Shown here: positions 43,986 to 56,178 of the stretch, one piece after another
How the letters are laid out: each line of letters begins with the position of its first letter
How positions within the stretch are numbered: the stretch's first letter is position 1
Source: Artocarpus heterophyllus
Lineage: Eukaryota; Streptophyta; Magnoliopsida; Rosales; Moraceae
DNA length: 64,000 nt
Reading direction: 5' to 3'
Assembly: GCA_025403435.1 (NCBI GenBank)
Contig: CM046341.1
Location: 7,835,219 to 7,899,218, forward strand
The notes under the pieces: generated by a model
Seen by the model: the letters and a program-made list of their open reading frames with translations, nothing else
What the model was told of the DNA's origin: nothing
Database searches by the model: none
Made by a program: the position numbers and the translations under genes

Positions 43986-46733
43986 TGTAACACACGTTAT
44001 TTTAACGGGTGTGATTTTTGTAAAATTTAATGAATAAAAGGTGAAAATTTAAAATTTTGTAGCATTGAAAATTACCAAGTTTGTCTTTGTTGTTTTAATT
44101 GTAAAAAAAAAAAAATTGCAACTTTGGCAATTCCCCACAAAGTCTTCGAAGGAGAAATGGAATTAACTCACCTCAATTAATAGAAGACATAGAATTAATG
44201 CTAGGAGACATCAATATATTTTCTCAACCACCTTTTTAATGCTTCCTTCATTTTCTTCCACAACTTACTCCATTTGTCCTCTCTATGATGTTGGCACTGC
44301 TTGCTAAAAGTCTCCGTGGGAGACATGATGATATTTTCTATTAATGCTCCTTATTTCTTCTTACAAGTTTTCCTGTAAACTTCCCCTTCCTCTCAATTAT
44401 TTTGATATGTTTTATTCAGCCTTCACCACCTTCATTTCTAATTTCTCATCCTCTCCCTTTCTCACTTCAATTTCTACCTAAAGACACAAGGCACAAAGCT
44501 ATCTTTGTAGCCAAGACAACTATAATTCCTAGCCATGTTTGAAGCCATTTAAGAGTCAATTCAAGCTTGTTTTTTTATCCCAAACTTTGGTGCTTTTCAA
44601 AGAAGTTTTGAGGTGGATTATCTTTAATCTAAACTTGGTTTTTAGTATGTGTTTTCTCCATGTTTAATGCATAATTTTCGTGTTCAAAATTCATGCAAAT
44701 TTCTAGTTATGTTAACATGCATCTTTGAGCAATTATGAAAAAAAACTTGAGTCTTGAGTTGAAACCAATAACCAACCTTTATTTTGGTTTGATAACAATA
44801 TTACAAACATGCTAGGAATGTTTAAAACCGGTTTCCATAACTTTAAGATTCATGTTCTAATGTTTTGAGCTTGAAGAGCAAACTTAAGCATGTTTTCCTC
44901 ATTAATTGCAAGAAAGGCTAGAGATATGATTTGATGATGATTTTGGTATAAAACTCATGAGAATATGTTTATTGTGATTATAGAATGCATGTTGCACATT
45001 TTGGAATGGTTTTGAGATTTTGCACAAGGATAATATGCTTTGGGTTAAAGAAAAAACTTGACATTCCATGAACTTTGTAATATCTCTATGGGTAATGGCT
45101 CTTTCTTAAAATTCTGGGGTTAAATGAAAATGAATTTTGTAAATTGGTTTGCATATTTAAAAAGTAAACATCCTAAGCTTTCCAACGAGCTATCATGAGC
45201 CTAAATTGGAGTTGTATTTTATTTTCTATGAATTTTTTAATTTTCGGATTGGAAACTAGTAAACCTGCCAGTAGGAGTAAACCGCCCGTCTACCTTAACT
45301 AAACCACCCGTTAACCCGTGTGTTAATTGTACATAGTAAACCCGCCTTTTTGCAAAAGTATACTACCAGTTTGCCATGGTATACCAGCTGCTAACCTGAA
45401 CCAAGAACCCAACTTTGCTCACTTTCTAATTCCTTAATGTCTTGCAACCTTTCTGACACTATCCTAAGTGATTTATGAATCTTATTAGAGACTAAAACAT
45501 ATAAATTACTTGCATATATTTTATATTGTGTTTAAGACAAAAATTGTTTACTTTGGTATCTAAAAGAGAGTTGCATAAAAACTTGAATGGCACACTAGTG
45601 AGATGGGTTTACACATAATTCATTTGTGGATGTGGTTATATGTTGTACTTTAGTTTTGTCCTTGTGCACGCCTTAGGGTCAAGGATGTGTGGAGCTAACG
45701 TTAATTAATTCCGAGATTAAAAGATTGTTGATAAGCTTGGAAGGTAGAGATTCTATTACTCATCTTTTGTGAGGTTTTGGTAAATTAAAATTTGGTTGTT
45801 TTATGTTGTAAAATATGTATATTGTACTGCGAGAAACATAATGATTTGACATATGTTAGAAATTGAGAAGCATGGTTAGGAAAATTGATACTATAAATAA
45901 AATTGAATATAGAGGAATGGTAAGATGTGAAAAGGGCGACGGTTACGTCCTTGGGGATGAATACCCTAAAAAGTAAAATAGGGGGAAGGTGATGACGCTT
46001 CCTTGGATCGAAAGTCCCAGAACACACTGTACAAGAATCGACTTGGTGAGGACTCGGGGCTTAATCTTCCCTCATCGGAACACCCTTGGAATGTTTAGAG
46101 GGTGGCCAAGCGCACCCATTTAGGTTTCAATGAGTTGAGTGATACTCTATTTAATATGGATACCTAGGAACAATGATGAACGGTAATATTTGTATAAATG
46201 TATAATTATGAAACTTGGTAATGATTAACTATGGTATCCACGAGATGTGATCATAATAAATCTCATAATTTGAAATATGACATAACTTAACTAACCATGC
46301 AGTTTTAATGTGATAATGGATAAACCATAAGGTGAGTCATGATTTTTCCTACTAGGTATGTCGATGCTCATCCTTATCATATCTTCATCTCCCAGGTGGA
46401 ACTTAGTGCAACATATCTGAAGAGGAATAGGCAACAACAACCTACTGTTTTCGTGTTAGAAAATCTTGTTTATTTGTAACTTGTCTAGAACATGCAAGAT
46501 TTGTATTTTTTTTTTATGATGGCTGTGTTAATTTTTTTGGGAATTGTACTATGGTGATGATGACTGTACTATATATATTTGGTGCTATACTAAAAACTGT
46601 GGTTTGTATTTAAACATTTATTTTTATTTTTGTTTAAAGACCTATGGGCATTGTTTAATTGATTTACATAACATTGAATTTAAAATTATTTTTATTTATT
46701 CAATACTGTTAACCCCCACATAGGAGCGTTACA
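43986..46733 (+). mobile_element. Solo LTR of a long-LTR gypsy element (2748 bp)
   Basis: Ends TGTAAC (43986) and GTTACA (to 46733) are perfect inverted 6-mers, flanked by AATTA at 43981-43985 and 46734-46738. It shares phrases with the gypsy LTR at 4277-6431: TGTGGAGCTAACGTTAATTA near 45689 (compare CGTGGAGCTAACGTATAGCG near 5489) and a CCCACATAGGAGCGTTACA end (compare GGGGCGTGACA). GC-rich CCGCC/ACCCGCC segments near 45280-45400 occupy a place like the palindrome array. No coding sequence between the ends, hence a solo LTR. Confidence 0.8.
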
Positions 46734-46738
46734 AATTA

Positions 46739-48050
46739 ACATAGTTTTCCTTTATTAATTTATACCACAAAATTCATAATTAATGTGATAAAATTTTCAC
46801 CTTAAGAGTATTTTACAAATTTTTTAGTTCTTAAACTCACAAAATTTGCATATTAAAATACTCTAAATTGCACAAAATTTACAGACATAATACACATTAA
46901 TGTTATTCGTAAATAATTTCATTTTATTGTAGTTTTATAAAACACGATTTATCAAGAAAAATTTATTATTTAAATCTAAATTAATTCTAGATTTAAATTA
47001 ATGAATTTTCTTGGACATTACACTGATGGGGATCAATGTTGGCGAGGTTAGGGTAATAGAACTGTAGCCGGTTGTGGTAGATCTAAAGGTTGATGTGTTC
47101 AAGGAGGGTCATGGGTGGTCTATTTGGGTAGGCATTAAGGGTGTCAAGGTAGGGGGTGATCTTTGGCATGGTGGAAACGACGGGGAAGCCAGTGGAGCGT
47201 TGGATATGACCGAGGATGGAAGCAGGAGATAGGGGAGAGCCGAAGTTGTCCTTGTAGCCCTCTGAGTTGAACAGTCTTATTGCTCTAGATCTGAGTTTGG
47301 AGTTGACTGGGTCTTGGGTAGAAAGGCAGGATTGTCAGAGTTTTAACTAGATCGCGGATTGCCAGGAGTAGGATAAACAATGGAGCCAGTGGACTCTCTT
47401 TTGCTATTACATTATCTCCATTTTTTTTTCAGTCTTGGCTGTGTTTTGTTTTGCTTTGTTTTTTTCTTATTTTTAGTGTGTAATAAAAAAGGTGATTTTC
47501 CCTCCTTTGGTCCCTGTTGTATTTCACACTTGTTGATTTGCAACGTTATGTGTGATGATTGGCGGCTGGATCTAAATCTATGTTGGGTTGCATGTGCCAT
47601 CATTAGAATACATTTGATTTTAGTTGATTAGTTTCGTCCATCAACAACAATGATTTACTGTAACGAGTCGTCGATAAACTCCATTTAAGATGTTGAGCGG
47701 GTTTTTCTCTTATCTGTCTCAATGCCGTCTTTTGTTCATGTGCTTCATTTATGTTTTACTGTTGATCTAGTGTTTGTCTGTGATTATTTATGCCTATAAT
47801 GAGTGGTCATATGCAACTTTGTTATACTATTTTCAGTTGAATAAAGTTTATATTTTAAAAAATATATATAACAATGATAATTATATTTAACTTTTATTAT
47901 AAATAATGATATATTTTTATCAATTTACTTTGACAGTCTAGAAGATGTAATTTTAAAAATGAGTTGTATAAAGGAAAATAAGGGATATTTTTTCCTCCAA
48001 AAAATAGGGGATATTTTGACATCTATGATATATTTCGATTTACATTTCTT
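46739..48050. other. Intergenic DNA with one GC-richer coding-like patch
   Basis: About 47030-47345 is much less AT-rich than its surround. On the minus strand it holds a roughly 95-codon frame with one TAG (phrases FNSEGYKDNFGSPLSPAS, GHIQRSTGFPVVSTMPKITP), but other frames are also fairly open. I do not recognise the protein; it may be a gene fragment or transposon-captured sequence. Confidence 0.35.
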
Positions 48051-48051
48051 T

Positions 48052-48445
48052 GAGTGTGTTTGGTAGGAGGAAGAGATGGAGGGAGAGGGGTTGAAGGAGA
48101 GAGGTGAAGGGATAGACTCAATCCCTTGTCTAGTTAGAGGGAAGATAGGAAGGAGAGGAGAGGTCAAGGACCTCTTATGCCCACAAAAACTACTCTCTTC
48201 AAAAATGAAAGAATCTAAAAAATCTATCATATATAAATTTACAAGACTATTTTACCCTTGTAAAAAATTATTAGTTAAACAATAACAATGAACAATATAA
48301 TAATTAGGTAAAAACTATAATCCATTCTTGTAACTCCCAATTCCTCCTATCAAACAACTTAAAAAATTATTATAATCTTTTTCATCTTTTACAAACTTTA
48401 TTTATTCAACTTTCTTCATCCTCCTTACTTTTCATCATTCGCACC
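48052..48445. mobile_element. MITE-like element just upstream of the SNARE gene
   Basis: Left end GAGTGTGTTTGGTAGGAGGA and right end GCACCAAACAAGAGCC are imperfect inverted repeats (GTGTTTGGT-like against ACCAAACA), about 390 bp apart. Purine-rich on the left and pyrimidine-rich on the right, non-coding. Target duplication unclear. Confidence 0.45.
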
Positions 48446-48489
48446 AAACAAGAGCCTTAAAAAAAGAAAACTCCCTCACAAAAAAAAAA

Positions 48490-48748
48490 GACGGTGTATT
48501 TTTTGTATACACTTAAAAAAAAAAAAAATTTGTTTACCCTTCTTTTTAATTTGTTTATTTTTATTTCTTTTCCCAACTGGAACTCACAACGCACATGGCT
48601 TTCCTACGTTTTCCCAGCAATGAAACGCGGCATTAACCATTCAAAGCCTGCACCTTTACTCCCCTCAATACCATTTCTTCGGAAAATTTTCGAAATTGGA
48701 GCTCTCAGAGGTTTAAACCAGCGCTGAATCTGTCTGATCTCACGGCCA
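48490..48748 (+). promoter_or_regulatory. Promoter/5' leader of the SNARE gene
   Basis: About 250 bp between the MITE-like element and the start codon, changing from A/T runs to a less AT-rich leader (48580-48748). Transcription start not determined; no firm TATA box. Confidence 0.35.
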
Positions 48749-51180
48749 ATGAATTACAGAAGGTGACCTGTACTTACATCAATCTAACGTTTGTGCGACT
48801 GTATTCAACATTAGGTCCGAATTTCGCAAAATTTTTTGTATTTCTCTGTTTAATTGTTTCATCGTTATCGATTCTTCTTTTTTCAAAGATGAATCTTGTA
48901 GTATGTTTTGGGTAAAATTGCTTTTTTTTTTGGTCTTCGGAAATGGTGATAATTGTGATTAACTATGAAGTTAGGTTTTACCTATGCAATGAGGGCAAAA
49001 ATTGAGGATTGGATTTAATTGGGATTCAAGGATGAAATGCTATATTGGCACATAGATTATGTGTTTATATAGTCAATTTTACGAATTTATATGCAATTTG
49101 AATCAGAACTTTGAGATGAATATAAGTCATACATTGGGGTTTGAAGTTCTTAGCAATTAGTATTTTGTTTTCACTTTTTTCTTCCCCTCATCGGTGGAGT
49201 TCTCTATATGTTTATTTTGAAATTTGGACGAGTTTAAAAGTGGAAAGATAGAGTTTAGTATTCCCAGAAAGTATGAGGAAAGAGTATATGAGAAAGTGCA
49301 TGTGCGAATTCTGGAGCATCACAGAAGAAGCTTTTTTATTTTTTATTTTTATTATTTATTTATTTATTTATTTATTTTTTCTAGTTCTTAGAAAACGAAA
49401 GATTAGGATCACGTTGATGGTTGGCTTCGAGCTATAGTGTCCATTGTTGAAATGAACATTCCGAAAAGGAACCGAAAAAGGAGCGAATTCCCGTGATAGC
49501 TTGAAACTGGAGTTGAGTTTGGAAATTCTGATTCCTGTATGCAATTTGAAACTTTGATCTCTTGAATTTGTGTTTAATTATTTTAAGCAAAGAGGACTTG
49601 TTCCAATGTCTGGTCGTTATAATTTCATGTATGTAACTTGTGCTTGCTTTTGAAATCATATTGTCATATTGCGTTCATAATGTTTGATTATTCACTCTGT
49701 GTGTGTGTGTGTGTGTGTCTGAATTTTTTTCTAGGTTTTACAAAATGTCATTAGTCCTAGTGCTATCATGATGGGATATCCTGTTTCCTGTTTGCAGGGA
49801 TCACCGTTCCTCCAGGACATCTCTCTTTAATGACCTCGAGGAAGGTAGTCTTAGGGCGTCTTCATCGTATTCTCACGACGTTGATGAGCATGACAATGAC
49901 AAAGCTGTTGAAAGTTTGCAAGATAAAGTTGTTTTTCTAAAACGAGTGAGTTTTACCTCAGATAATTCCTTGAACACTCGATTATATATTTGCACCTATT
50001 GTTTAAAAGTACCTACATATGCTTTTAGTTGTAATTATTTGATTCTGTGCAGAATCGTTATCTTCTTGTGAATATGGACAGGGTTCTGGCTATCATTTGT
50101 TTGAGTTTTTAAGACTTGCGGGTTATTTGGGAGTCACACTAGCATTATAAATTAGGACATTCAAATATTGCTAGAAATCATATTGTTAAAAGCAGGGTAT
50201 GCACTCTTGATGGTGCCTACTGTCTAGGGCGTCAGGGCTTTGCTTTTAGTTTGAGGGTTGCCCTTCATGGTCAAATGCTGGACCTAGTATGTTTATAAGA
50301 CAGGTTTTTTTTTTTTTTAATAAGTAGAATTATTATTATTTTTTATTTTTATCAACATTATACCAGTGCAAATATGCAAGGTAGTTGAATTCCTGGGGCA
50401 GATTTTTCCCCGGAACGTACATATGAACAATAGTCTTAAGAGGTGTCCTCAGAACATGTGTAACATGTTCAAACTCACTGGTGTGGTACACGAACAATAG
50501 TGTCTGCTCCTGCATAGATATTGACATCCTAATGGATCTGTTGGATACATTTATATGAAACTCTTCTAGAAATTGTGTATGCTATTGGAAATGAATTTGG
50601 AGTTGCAGTAAAAATTCGATGCATTGTATGTTAAGGACTGAGTTCTGCTAGGATTGATCTCAACTTCATATCTTACATTTTAAAGAAAGGATTTTTTTTT
50701 TTGAAATGTAGGATTTTTTAGTTATAACGTTCCCTTTTGAAAGTAACTACTGATAATTTACTGAAATCATTGGTGACAGTTAACAGGTGACATACACGGC
50801 GAGGTGGAGAGTCAAAATCGTTTCCTTGACCGAATGGTACGAGAGTTTGAGAGTCTTACGCATTTTATTATTTTTTTTCCTGACTAAAAAAGCTGTTGTA
50901 TTTGTGTTTTAATTGGATTATGCTGTAAAATTAGGGGAATGACATGGATGCATCAAGGGGTACAATGTCTGGTACCATGGATCGGTTCAAGAAGGTATAA
51001 ACTAGATCCTTCTACTCTTTAGTTTCATCTCTATTGCGTGTCCACAACTGCTGGAATTTGGATGATCGCGGTGAAATTGTTGGTTTGCAGGTGTTTGAGA
51101 AAAAATCTAGCCGAAGAACATGTACCCTTGTTTTGTATTTCGTCGTTTCTTTCTTAATCATTTATTATCTCATCAGGTAA
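48749..51180 (+). CDS. BET11: Bet1-type SNARE (Qc), 122 aa, five coding exons
   Basis: Coding exons 48749-48762, 49798-49945, 50780-50836, 50935-50994 and 51091-51180, all with GT...AG introns (1035, 834, 98 and 96 bp); the stop TAA is 51178-51180. Joined length is 54+19+20+29 = 122 residues, the usual size of plant Bet1-like SNAREs. Features: basic N-terminus (MNYRRDHRSS), Ser-rich segment to about residue 31, SNARE coiled coil about 35-98 (blocks AVESLQDKVVFLKRL, GEVESQNRFLDRMGNDMD), basic KKSSRR before one C-terminal membrane anchor (about 104-121, TLVLYFVVSFLIIYYL). Known family role: Qc-SNARE in ER-Golgi vesicle fusion, tail-anchored. No breaks. The symbol follows the Arabidopsis BET11/BS14a type; BET12 is the alternative paralogue. 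Confidence 0.93.
49698..49718. repeat. (GT)n microsatellite in SNARE intron 1
   Basis: About ten GT units some 80 bp before the exon 2 acceptor; seen directly. Confidence 0.9.
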
Positions 51181-52360
51181 ATCTTTTTTTTTTATTTTTA
51201 TTTTTAATATTTCGTTCCCTAGATTTTTTTATATAAATCTAAACGTGCACAACTATTGGAGAAAACTTACTTCGGCAGCCTCTCAACCTGTCTAAATTCT
51301 ATTTTCTAGGGACATGATCGTGCTCGAATTGTTTCAGTTTATTCTTCTGTTCTGTTCTTTTTTCTTTTTTTGGGAAGTTTGTTTGATATCCGTGGACTAG
51401 AGAGATTCGTAGCTGAAACAAATGTTAACATAACTCATTTTCTTTTTTAATTATTATTTTCCACAATTTTCTAGAAATCAATGTTACTAGGTAGTTGGTA
51501 TAGGCTTTCCAAAAATTTTCAACACCATAAAATTTGCAATTCTAACCTTCCGTTCTAGAACTCAAACTCTCACAAAACTCTTTCTGTCATACTGGTGTCA
51601 TGTACGAAAAAAATTCAAATTTCCATAACAAACTCATGCCGCCAAGAATGATAAACTGTTGAATTCTGTTATCGAGCTTTGACTTCATATTCCGGCATGC
51701 CTTTTTTTCAGATACATTGACAATCACATTTTCATTTTAGCCACCTTCCTTGATTACACTTGGCCTATTATATCAGCTTTTCATCTGTGAGACATTGAAA
51801 TTTTGCATGGAGATAGGAAAGGCTAATTCGGTGGTGGTGACGTAGATCGCTTGCATAAAAAATGAACAATTATAGAGAACAAAAGATTTGCTCTAGAAAT
51901 TAATAGCTTGATTAAGCCATGCCGTTGGTTCTGACTAGTTGTCGATTGCAGGATTCTCAGATTCTTTAAGTATGGCTGAAGCAGAAGTAGAGAAGCTTCT
52001 CTGCTCAAATCTTCAAATGCGACATATAGGCCATATACAGGAAATTTTTGTATCATTCTAGTCTGAATGACCAGTAACTAAAGTCAGGCTGCATATTCCT
52101 GGTTGAAAAACTGATGCATCTTCATCAGAAATGGTGACAACATAATGTCGATCGCTTGTTTTGGGTTATTAGGCCTCGTCATTCTTCAACCTTGTAAAGC
52201 TGTAATAAGGAGTATTTTGCTGTTTTCTGTTAAGAAAAAATTTTCTTTCCCTGATTATATATATATATATATATATATATTGTGAGCTCTCCATGGAACT
52301 TGTAAGGTGTAGATGATTGACATCCTCTCGAAAACGATGCTACATTCCAAAAAAAAAAAA
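51181..52360 (+). other. 3' region of the SNARE gene
   Basis: Contains the 3' UTR, of unknown length. The segment 51940-52070 follows a good acceptor (CGATTGCAG at 51951) and could be a spliced 3'-UTR exon. (TA)n at 52255-52281. Confidence 0.4.
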
Positions 52361-52512
52361 TCCGTTTTGTATTGTTTGGAGAGTTTTTTGAAATGTTTTT
52401 TTACGTTTTTTAAGGTAAAAATTTTAAAAACACTTTAAGCATAATTTTTTAAAAATTTTTAATTTTTAAAATGAAATCGTTTTCACCTGTTTTGAAAATA
52501 CTACCAAACGGA
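52361..52512. mobile_element. Small TIR element (about 152 bp)
   Basis: Left end TCCGTTTTGTATTGTTTGGA and right end AATACTACCAAACGGA are imperfect inverted repeats. The interior is AT-rich and non-coding. Confidence 0.5.
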
Positions 52513-53034
52513 TCTATATCACATGGTCAAGAAATGACATGACCTGTTGAAAATTTTTCAGTGTAAAACTAACAATTTTCTTTTCGCTGATTTAAGATCA
52601 TTTTTATTATCCGACAACTGAGACGTCCCAAGAAAGAAATGATGTGTATTGGCAGCTTCATCCATATCCTATAAGGTGAGAAAGAAACAAGTTCACAACT
52701 TGCACGCAACATTAGCGACATCCAGAGAGTAGTTAGTAGAGATACATGGAATCTTTCTTTGGAAAGCTATAAATGCAACCCTATCATCCATGATTAAATG
52801 CATATTGTGAGGGGAAACTGGTGTAGGTGTAATCCGGCTTAGGAGAGATGTAGAGTGTAGACAACTTACAACCTTTGAAATTTTGGCGGTCCAACTCCAA
52901 CTTTTAATACAATTTTGGCACAGACAATAATATGGGGCCTATATATATTTTTTTAATCTTTAGTTTGACTATGTAGACAGCTAATTTAATCAAGTAAAGA
53001 CGTGCCCAACAATCTAACCAAAATTTAATAATAA
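52513..53034. other. Intergenic DNA, nothing recognised
   Basis: AT-rich, no ORF or repeat ends seen. Confidence 0.4.
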
Positions 53035-53160
53035 GGTGTTTGGCAAACCTATTTAAACTGAAAAAATAGGTTCAAATACATAACACGTAAAAGCTTTATC
53101 ATATAGTATGTGAGACTTTACACTTATTGGTTCGAACCGGTTTGTCAAACAAAACGTATC
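53035..53160. mobile_element. MITE of the CTCACATGCTACAGT family with clear ends
   Basis: Left GGTGTTTGGCAAACC and right GGTTTGTCAAACAAAAC form the best TIR pair in this family here. Inside, AACACGTAAAAGCTTTATCA and TAGTATGTGAGACTTTACAC are core variants. Confidence 0.65.
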
Positions 53161-53753
53161 CAAATCTCCGCTACTCTACTCGCGTCACTTTAAATTCATG
53201 ACCGGTGTAATAGTTTATAGAAGCTGTATTAGAGGACTAAGGCAGAATGGGCATATTCCAACATGTTGAAAATCAATTATGACTATGATGGATGATGGGG
53301 GTCACACAGCCACATTGTTTGCCTGTGGGATTTTAAGACGGAAAATTAGTGGGACTTTGACACTTCTATTTGAAGGAGATGTCAATTTGACAATTTTTGA
53401 TTAACACTCAAAAGCAAGTAACACAAATCTAAGGACAAATTGGACAGGAAACCTGCAAGAGGAGGTAACACCGTGACTCATAAATAGACCCTATTAAAGG
53501 ACTCTCTTCCGATAATTGTTGATTGGAAGAGAACTTTTTTTTTTTTTTGGGTAATGAGAAAGGAAGAGATTATTGGTGCCGTCTTGTCTTGTCCTTGTTC
53601 CCATCTCTTTTGTTATTTTGGATATCCCGAGGCCCATTAATTGAACAAAAAATATCTAATTCAATTCTACTCAAAGAATGAATCTAATTTTCCTTGCGGC
53701 ATGAATAAAAAGACCACGTGAATGCCACGTGAATGACAACATACTAGAATAGA

Positions 53754-53789
<36 letters not shown>

Positions 53790-55739
53790 TGGTGACTTGA
53801 CATATATAGTTATCTTGAAAAATCTCACCATCGTCATGACATTGATGGGACACAGGAAAGAAAGAGTTCAAATGAGATACAAGGGTTTTTTTTTTTTGGC
53901 TTCAGACTTCTTCAAGTGATCAGAAGATCCTATGTAGGTACATACAGATATCATGTACTTGTTTCCCTTGATCCGTCATATTTTTCATATGGCTTCTTTT
54001 GTTATAACTCGTGTGTGAATTAGCCGATCACTGCAAGTAGAATAATCAAGAATATAAATTAGGCAAGTTTTTGGGGCACTTGCTTGAACTTCAATAGCCT
54101 TTTGGTGGGAGGGGAAAATGGTAAAGTGAGACAAGAAGCATAATTTATAGTGTATTTTGTAACGTTTTAAAATTTAGAGGCCCAAAAGAGACAAAAACAC
54201 ATAGCTCGGACACCAAAAACAAAATTAACCCTATATTTGCTTTCTTCTTATTTTCTTTACTCTTACCAAACACAGCCTAAGGCTGTAAAAATTTCTGCCT
54301 TTTTTTTTTTTTTTTTGGAAATCAACTGAATTCATGCATGACCAATTCATGACTGGCCTTGTTATGGGGAATGGACCTGAAATAATACCTCTCTGATCAT
54401 TTCAAATGACAGATAAGCCTTGAGCACTTATTGATATTTAACTTATGAAGTTTTTTACTAGCATTAGCTATATCATTACTCATACTAAGAATCAATCAAT
54501 TCAACTCTGTTCATTGCTTTGTTAAGTAAAGATTCACCAAATGAAACAATATAAATCAAAATAGCTTGCATAGAATAGGCCATTTGAGTGTGAAGAAATT
54601 CGAACTCTACACTTTATAATAGAGTAAGGTCTGAATTTATTGTTGGCTCTATAATAATATAGTTGAATTGTAATTGAGCCTTCAAACATTGTTGATGTAT
54701 AGAAAATTGTCCATTAAGAACCGTAAACCAATTACGGTTTAATCACTAACAGGTTAATGCACTATTTGTGTTGATTATCCAGTACTAGTAACATCCATAA
54801 ATTATATGACATATATAAATATAAGATGCAACTATATCTTAAAATTAATCACTAAAATGCAACACAGAAGTGGTTGCAGGCGTAGCTTAACGGTATATCT
54901 AATTTCATAAAAGGTGAAGAGTTTGAACTCTCCATCCAAATTAAAAATGCAGTATGAAAACTGTGCCTATCGAAATATGAGACTTGTCCTATGACTCCTA
55001 TGTCGCTTCACTAGTGATTCTTTGCCAAATTTAACACCTTTTTGATATTGCAACTACCAAGTACTTAACCATATATTGAGAGAGAGGTTCCTTGGTAGCC
55101 TCAACAACAATGGTAATAGAAAGTAAAATAAACCATGATCATACCCTTTTCCTTTTAGTTCTCGTTTCTATATATTTAAACTGATTGCGGACCAAGTTGT
55201 GGGGCAGTCACCAAAATTACGTTGCCCCATGTTAATACACACACACACACACATATTCTTCAAAACCCATGTTAACTTTTGGTGAGGCCAAAATATCATC
55301 AGAGTACATAAGTTAAATCCGTCAGCTAAGCAACTAACATTTAAAACTTTACCTAATAATTTTAGTAACATATTTCTTTTAATAGATCGAGCGAGGACAA
55401 TGGTACTATTTAGTCAAAGAAGATGGCACATCAATTTACTTAAAACAGTTGATGGGCTTTCAAAGCATAAGTTAAATCTTTTTGTATACTCAAACTTGGT
55501 ATACCAATCAATGCATAAGTAATCTACAATCGTTTATTTGCTTAGAGAAAGGCGAAATAACTACTTTGAATTCCGGAAAAAAAAAATTTGGTAGATCTAA
55601 ATATTTTGAGAAAAAAGAATGAACAATAATCTAGATAAGAAAAATTCATCCTATTATCTTAGAGTTTAAAGTTGCGAGGGTTTTAAAACGAGAAAATCGG
55701 TTTATTTAATTATTTATTTATTTTAAGTATTTCTTCTCA
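53161..55739. other. Intergenic DNA with microsatellites and a tRNA-like scrap
   Basis: (TA)n at 53758-53786 and (CA)n at 55236-55253. The only other point of note is the tRNA-like segment at 54885-54945. No gene recognised. Confidence 0.4.
54885..54945 (+). other. tRNA-derived scrap, possibly a SINE head
   Basis: GCGTAGCTTAACGGTAT matches the A box of RNA polymerase III promoters (TAGCNNAACGG), and GAGTTTGAACTCTCC about 35 bp later is a weakened B box. The cloverleaf is not intact. An A-rich tail-like stretch follows (54938-54960). A degraded tRNA or SINE is more likely than a working tRNA. Confidence 0.35.
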
Positions 55740-56173
55740 GCTCCTCTTAGTGTAGCTTTTGCTTTTTCAGATTGTGTTGATGGCTATTTTTAAACAAGAT
55801 TTGGACATCTACGTATGCGATGAGACTGGTTTAGGTTTGGGATCGGCGGCTGTGAGATTGTTTGGTAAGTTCTCCCCGCATGTGGTGGGGCATATGGCGG
55901 TTCGGGAAGGGGCGTATTTTGCAGTCCAAGGAGGTTTTTCCAACTGGATTGTCGAGTCGGTTGCTATAAACGTGGTTCAAGATGTTCGAATCCGGAACAA
56001 GAGCCTTTGAAACTTCGATTGTTGAAGACATTCGTGAAGCTATTTCTTATGCAAACAGTGGCCTTGTTTCCTACACTCCTCGATAGGGAATTCTGTTGTC
56101 CACTGTCTAGCAAACCATGCTTGTTCTAGTTTTTCTAACTTTACTTGGCTTGGGTGTTCCACCAAATTTCATT
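55740..56173 (+). pseudogene. RNase H (RVT_3-type) domain relic, 5' part
   Basis: Frame from about 55759 has the plant RVT_3/RNase H pattern: AIFKQDL, GLGLGSAAVRLFG, GHMAVREG (catalytic Glu), GFSNWIVESVAINVVQDV. After 56010 the match continues one frame over (FETSIVEDIREAISYANSG, GNSVVHCLANHA) to 56173, with TAG at 56084. The Asp expected after IVES is Val, and the first catalytic region VDG (about 55780) is out of frame by two bases. Such domains occur at the C-terminus of plant LINEs and in stand-alone genes derived from them. The 3' end lies beyond the solo LTR at 56179-57895. Inactive. Confidence 0.75.
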
Positions 56174-56178
56174 AATGG

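Noticed and set aside
54885..54956. Functional tRNA gene
   Set aside because: A and B boxes are present but stems do not pair into a cloverleaf and no clear anticodon arm is visible.
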